Shown: piece by piece, positions 4,642-5,397 of the stretch
Position numbering within the stretch: position 1 is the stretch's first letter
Layout of the letters: each line of letters begins with the position of its first letter
DNA from: Actinomycetes bacterium
GTDB lineage: Bacteria > Actinomycetota > Acidimicrobiia > Acidimicrobiales > Palsa-688
Reading direction: 5' to 3'
DNA length: 5,397 bases
Assembly: GCA_021846485.1 (NCBI GenBank)
Contig: JAJZWW010000243.1
Span: 1 to 5,397 of the forward strand
Made by a program: the position numbers and the translations under genes
The notes under the pieces: generated by a model
What the model saw: the letters and a program-made list of their open reading frames with translations, nothing else
What the model was told of the DNA's origin: nothing
Database searches by the model: none

Positions 4642-5164
4642 GCGGGATCTCCGGCGTGGCGCGGTGCGGTTGTACGTGCTCCACCACGCAGCAGAGCGCG
4701 CGGTGAACGGGGCGTGGGTGTCAGCAGAGCTGGACCGGCGCCGCTACCACATCTCCCCAGGGACCCTCTACCCGCTGTTGCGCGCCATGGTGGCCGCCGG
4801 GCTGTTGGTCTCCGAGGAGGGCGTCGAGAGCAGCCGGGTCCGTCGCTACTACACGGCCACCGCCGAGGGTCGCCGGGTGCTCACCAGCGGGCCGATCGCG
4901 GCGGGCGAGCTCGCCCAGGAGGTCCTGCCCCCACCCCGCGCCCCGACGAGCCGGCCCCGCCGGCGAGGTGACGACTGCTCGGCTGGTGGTGCTCGCGGTC
5001 GCCTTCGGCCCGGCCTGTCGGTGACCGACCTGGTCGTCGTCCTTGGCATCACCTTCGGGCTGACCAACCGGTACCGCCGCCGTCCAGGGCGCCACAGCAT
5101 CCACACCTCCACGCTGGTGGGCATCCTCCCCGGGTTGGGCGATCGGCCCGGCCGCCGAGCCTGA
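4631..5164 (+). CDS. PadR-like winged-helix transcriptional regulator, C-terminus doubtful
   Basis: PadR-family proteins are small winged-helix DNA-binding repressors, usually of about 100-180 residues. From the GTG at 4631 (Shine-Dalgarno GGGAGG, 4 nt spacer) the protein is 177 residues; the frame stays open to ATG 4559, but that start has no ribosome-binding site. Residues 5-20 (RDLRRGAVRLYVLHHA) form helix 1. The hallmark ISPGTLYPLLRAM (41-53) marks the recognition helix, followed by AAGLLVSEEG and the wing RVRRYYTATAEGRRVL (69-84). The normal dimerisation helix is cut short at about ELAQEVL (93-99). Residues 100-177 are Pro/Arg-rich with one short hydrophobic stretch and resemble no domain I know. 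A -1 shift near 4942 would end the protein at TGA 4969-4971 with about 112 residues, a typical length. Its target is unknown; the divergent location makes autoregulation plausible. Confidence 0.75.
   Translation: MDVARDLRRGAVRLYVLHHAAERAVNGAWVSAELDRRRYHISPGTLYPLLRAMVAAGLLVSEEGVESSRVRRYYTATAEGRRVLTSGPIAAGELAQEVLPPPRAPTSRPRRRGDDCSAGGARGRLRPGLSVTDLVVVLGITFGLTNRYRRRPGRHSIHTSTLVGILPGLGDRPGRRA
4968..5164 (+). pseudogene. Possible decayed small gene downstream of padR, split over two frames
   Basis: A GTG at 4968 overlaps the TGA that would end a frame-corrected PadR (GTGA). It opens VTTARLVVLAVAFGPACR and stops at 5022-5024. That stop overlaps another GTG (5021) that continues VTDLVVVLGITFGLTNRYRRR to the TGA at 5164, in the same frame as the annotated padR-like ORF. 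Both pieces are hydrophobic and look like parts of a membrane protein broken by indels. No family is recognised, and chance is a real alternative. Confidence 0.25.
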
Positions 5165-5397
5165 AGAGGAACCGCCTGCTGGACTTCTCCACCATCCCTC
5201 ACCCTCGGGCTTGGGTGCCGAGCAGCCCAGCAGACACGTTTCTCCTCGGTAAGGACCCTTCCGGCAACTACTTGGACGGCGCTACCAACTTCGGCCGTTT
5301 CAGCCCACAGTTCTCGGTCTTCGGCCGTCCAAGTAGCTGCCGCTCGAGCCCCAACTTGGTGCACAGAGCCGAACTGGGTGCGTTCGACCCCCGTATC
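5165..5397. other. Non-coding right end
   Basis: No frame here has a credible start, ribosome-binding site or recognisable protein. Besides the long inverted repeat, there is a weak nested hairpin pair after the padR-like stop (CTGCTGG 5176-5182 with CCAGCAG 5227-5233; CTCGG 5204-5208 with CCGAG 5218-5222) that might end transcription. An imperfect repeat AACTTGGTGC/AACTGGGTGC occurs at 5353 and 5372. Confidence 0.55.
5262..5342. repeat. Long inverted repeat, 19-bp arms with one mismatch
   Basis: The arms CGGCAACTACTTGGACGGC (5262-5280) and GCCGTCCAAGTAGCTGCCG (5324-5342) pair at 18 of 19 positions, including 13 consecutive pairs next to the loop, around a 43-base centre. The word CTTCGGCCGT is repeated in the centre (5289-5298) and into the right arm (5319-5328). 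No T-run follows on either strand, so it is not a standard intrinsic terminator. It may be a cruciform, an RNA hairpin, a small repetitive element or an element end. Confidence 0.75.

Noticed and set aside
4631..5164. Defence system or mobile island at the right end
   Set aside because: Only a PadR-like regulator and possible debris are visible; no integrase, transposase, nuclease or toxin motif.
5262..5342. Inverted repeat as an intrinsic terminator
   Set aside because: The loop is too long and no T-run follows on either strand.
4849..5364. Minus-strand open frame opposite the padR-like gene and the right end
   Set aside because: It has no family resemblance, is Arg/Pro-rich and spans the inverted repeat; the PadR motif on the other strand is far more convincing.
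5369..5397. T-arm-like GTTCGACC near the right edge, as a possible tRNA end
   Set aside because: The flanking stem pairs poorly, and no anticodon or D-arm is found upstream.

Overview
The window is GC-rich and is filled almost end to end by the front part of a ribosomal-protein operon read on the minus strand. In transcription order (right to left) it holds rplC (L3), rplD (L4), rplW (L23), rplB (L2), rpsS (S19), rplV (L22) and rpsC (S3), the last running off the left edge. This is the S10 (str-spc cluster) gene order, but without rpsJ at the head. Details of L2 (GGGEGKTSGG and RHPVSPWGKPEGRTR), L3 (GACATP) and S19 ([20 protein letters not shown]) look actinobacterial. Acidimicrobiia or another deep-branching actinobacterial lineage is my best guess, but it is only a guess from family memory.

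Layout. Positions 1-4279 (minus strand) are the operon. Nearly all junctions are tight: GTGA overlaps (rplC/rplD, rplD/rplW), a TGACATG junction (rplW/rplB), a 6-nt gap (rplB/rpsS) and a directly abutting TAG-ATG (rplV/rpsC). The first three genes start with GTG and the last four with ATG. The one loose junction is the roughly 90-nt gap between rpsS and rplV. It contains a 29-codon open frame that has its own Shine-Dalgarno and meets both neighbours with coupled geometry (TGACATG and TGATG). L4 and L22 both carry long acidic Ala/Pro/Glu-rich C-terminal tails beyond the conserved domain.

Positions 4280-4630 form a divergent intergenic region. It holds a likely extended -10 promoter for the operon (TGC-TAAGGT on the minus strand), a leader of about 165 nt with a tandem 8-bp repeat and small hairpins, and palindromes close to the divergent gene. 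Positions 4631-5164 (plus strand) encode a PadR-like winged-helix regulator. Its first ~100 residues are convincing; its C-terminal ~75 residues look like a frameshifted read-through into decayed sequence. Positions 5165-5397 contain no credible gene but hold a long near-perfect inverted repeat.

Together the operon supplies ribosome parts: L3, L4, L22, L23 and L2 build the large-subunit core and exit tunnel, and S19 and S3 belong to the small-subunit head. I see no CRISPR array, insertion sequence, tRNA or defence system. The most unusual items are the possible small ORF between rpsS and rplV, the missing rpsJ with a structured leader, the acidic tails, the padR frame problem and the inverted repeat at the right end.
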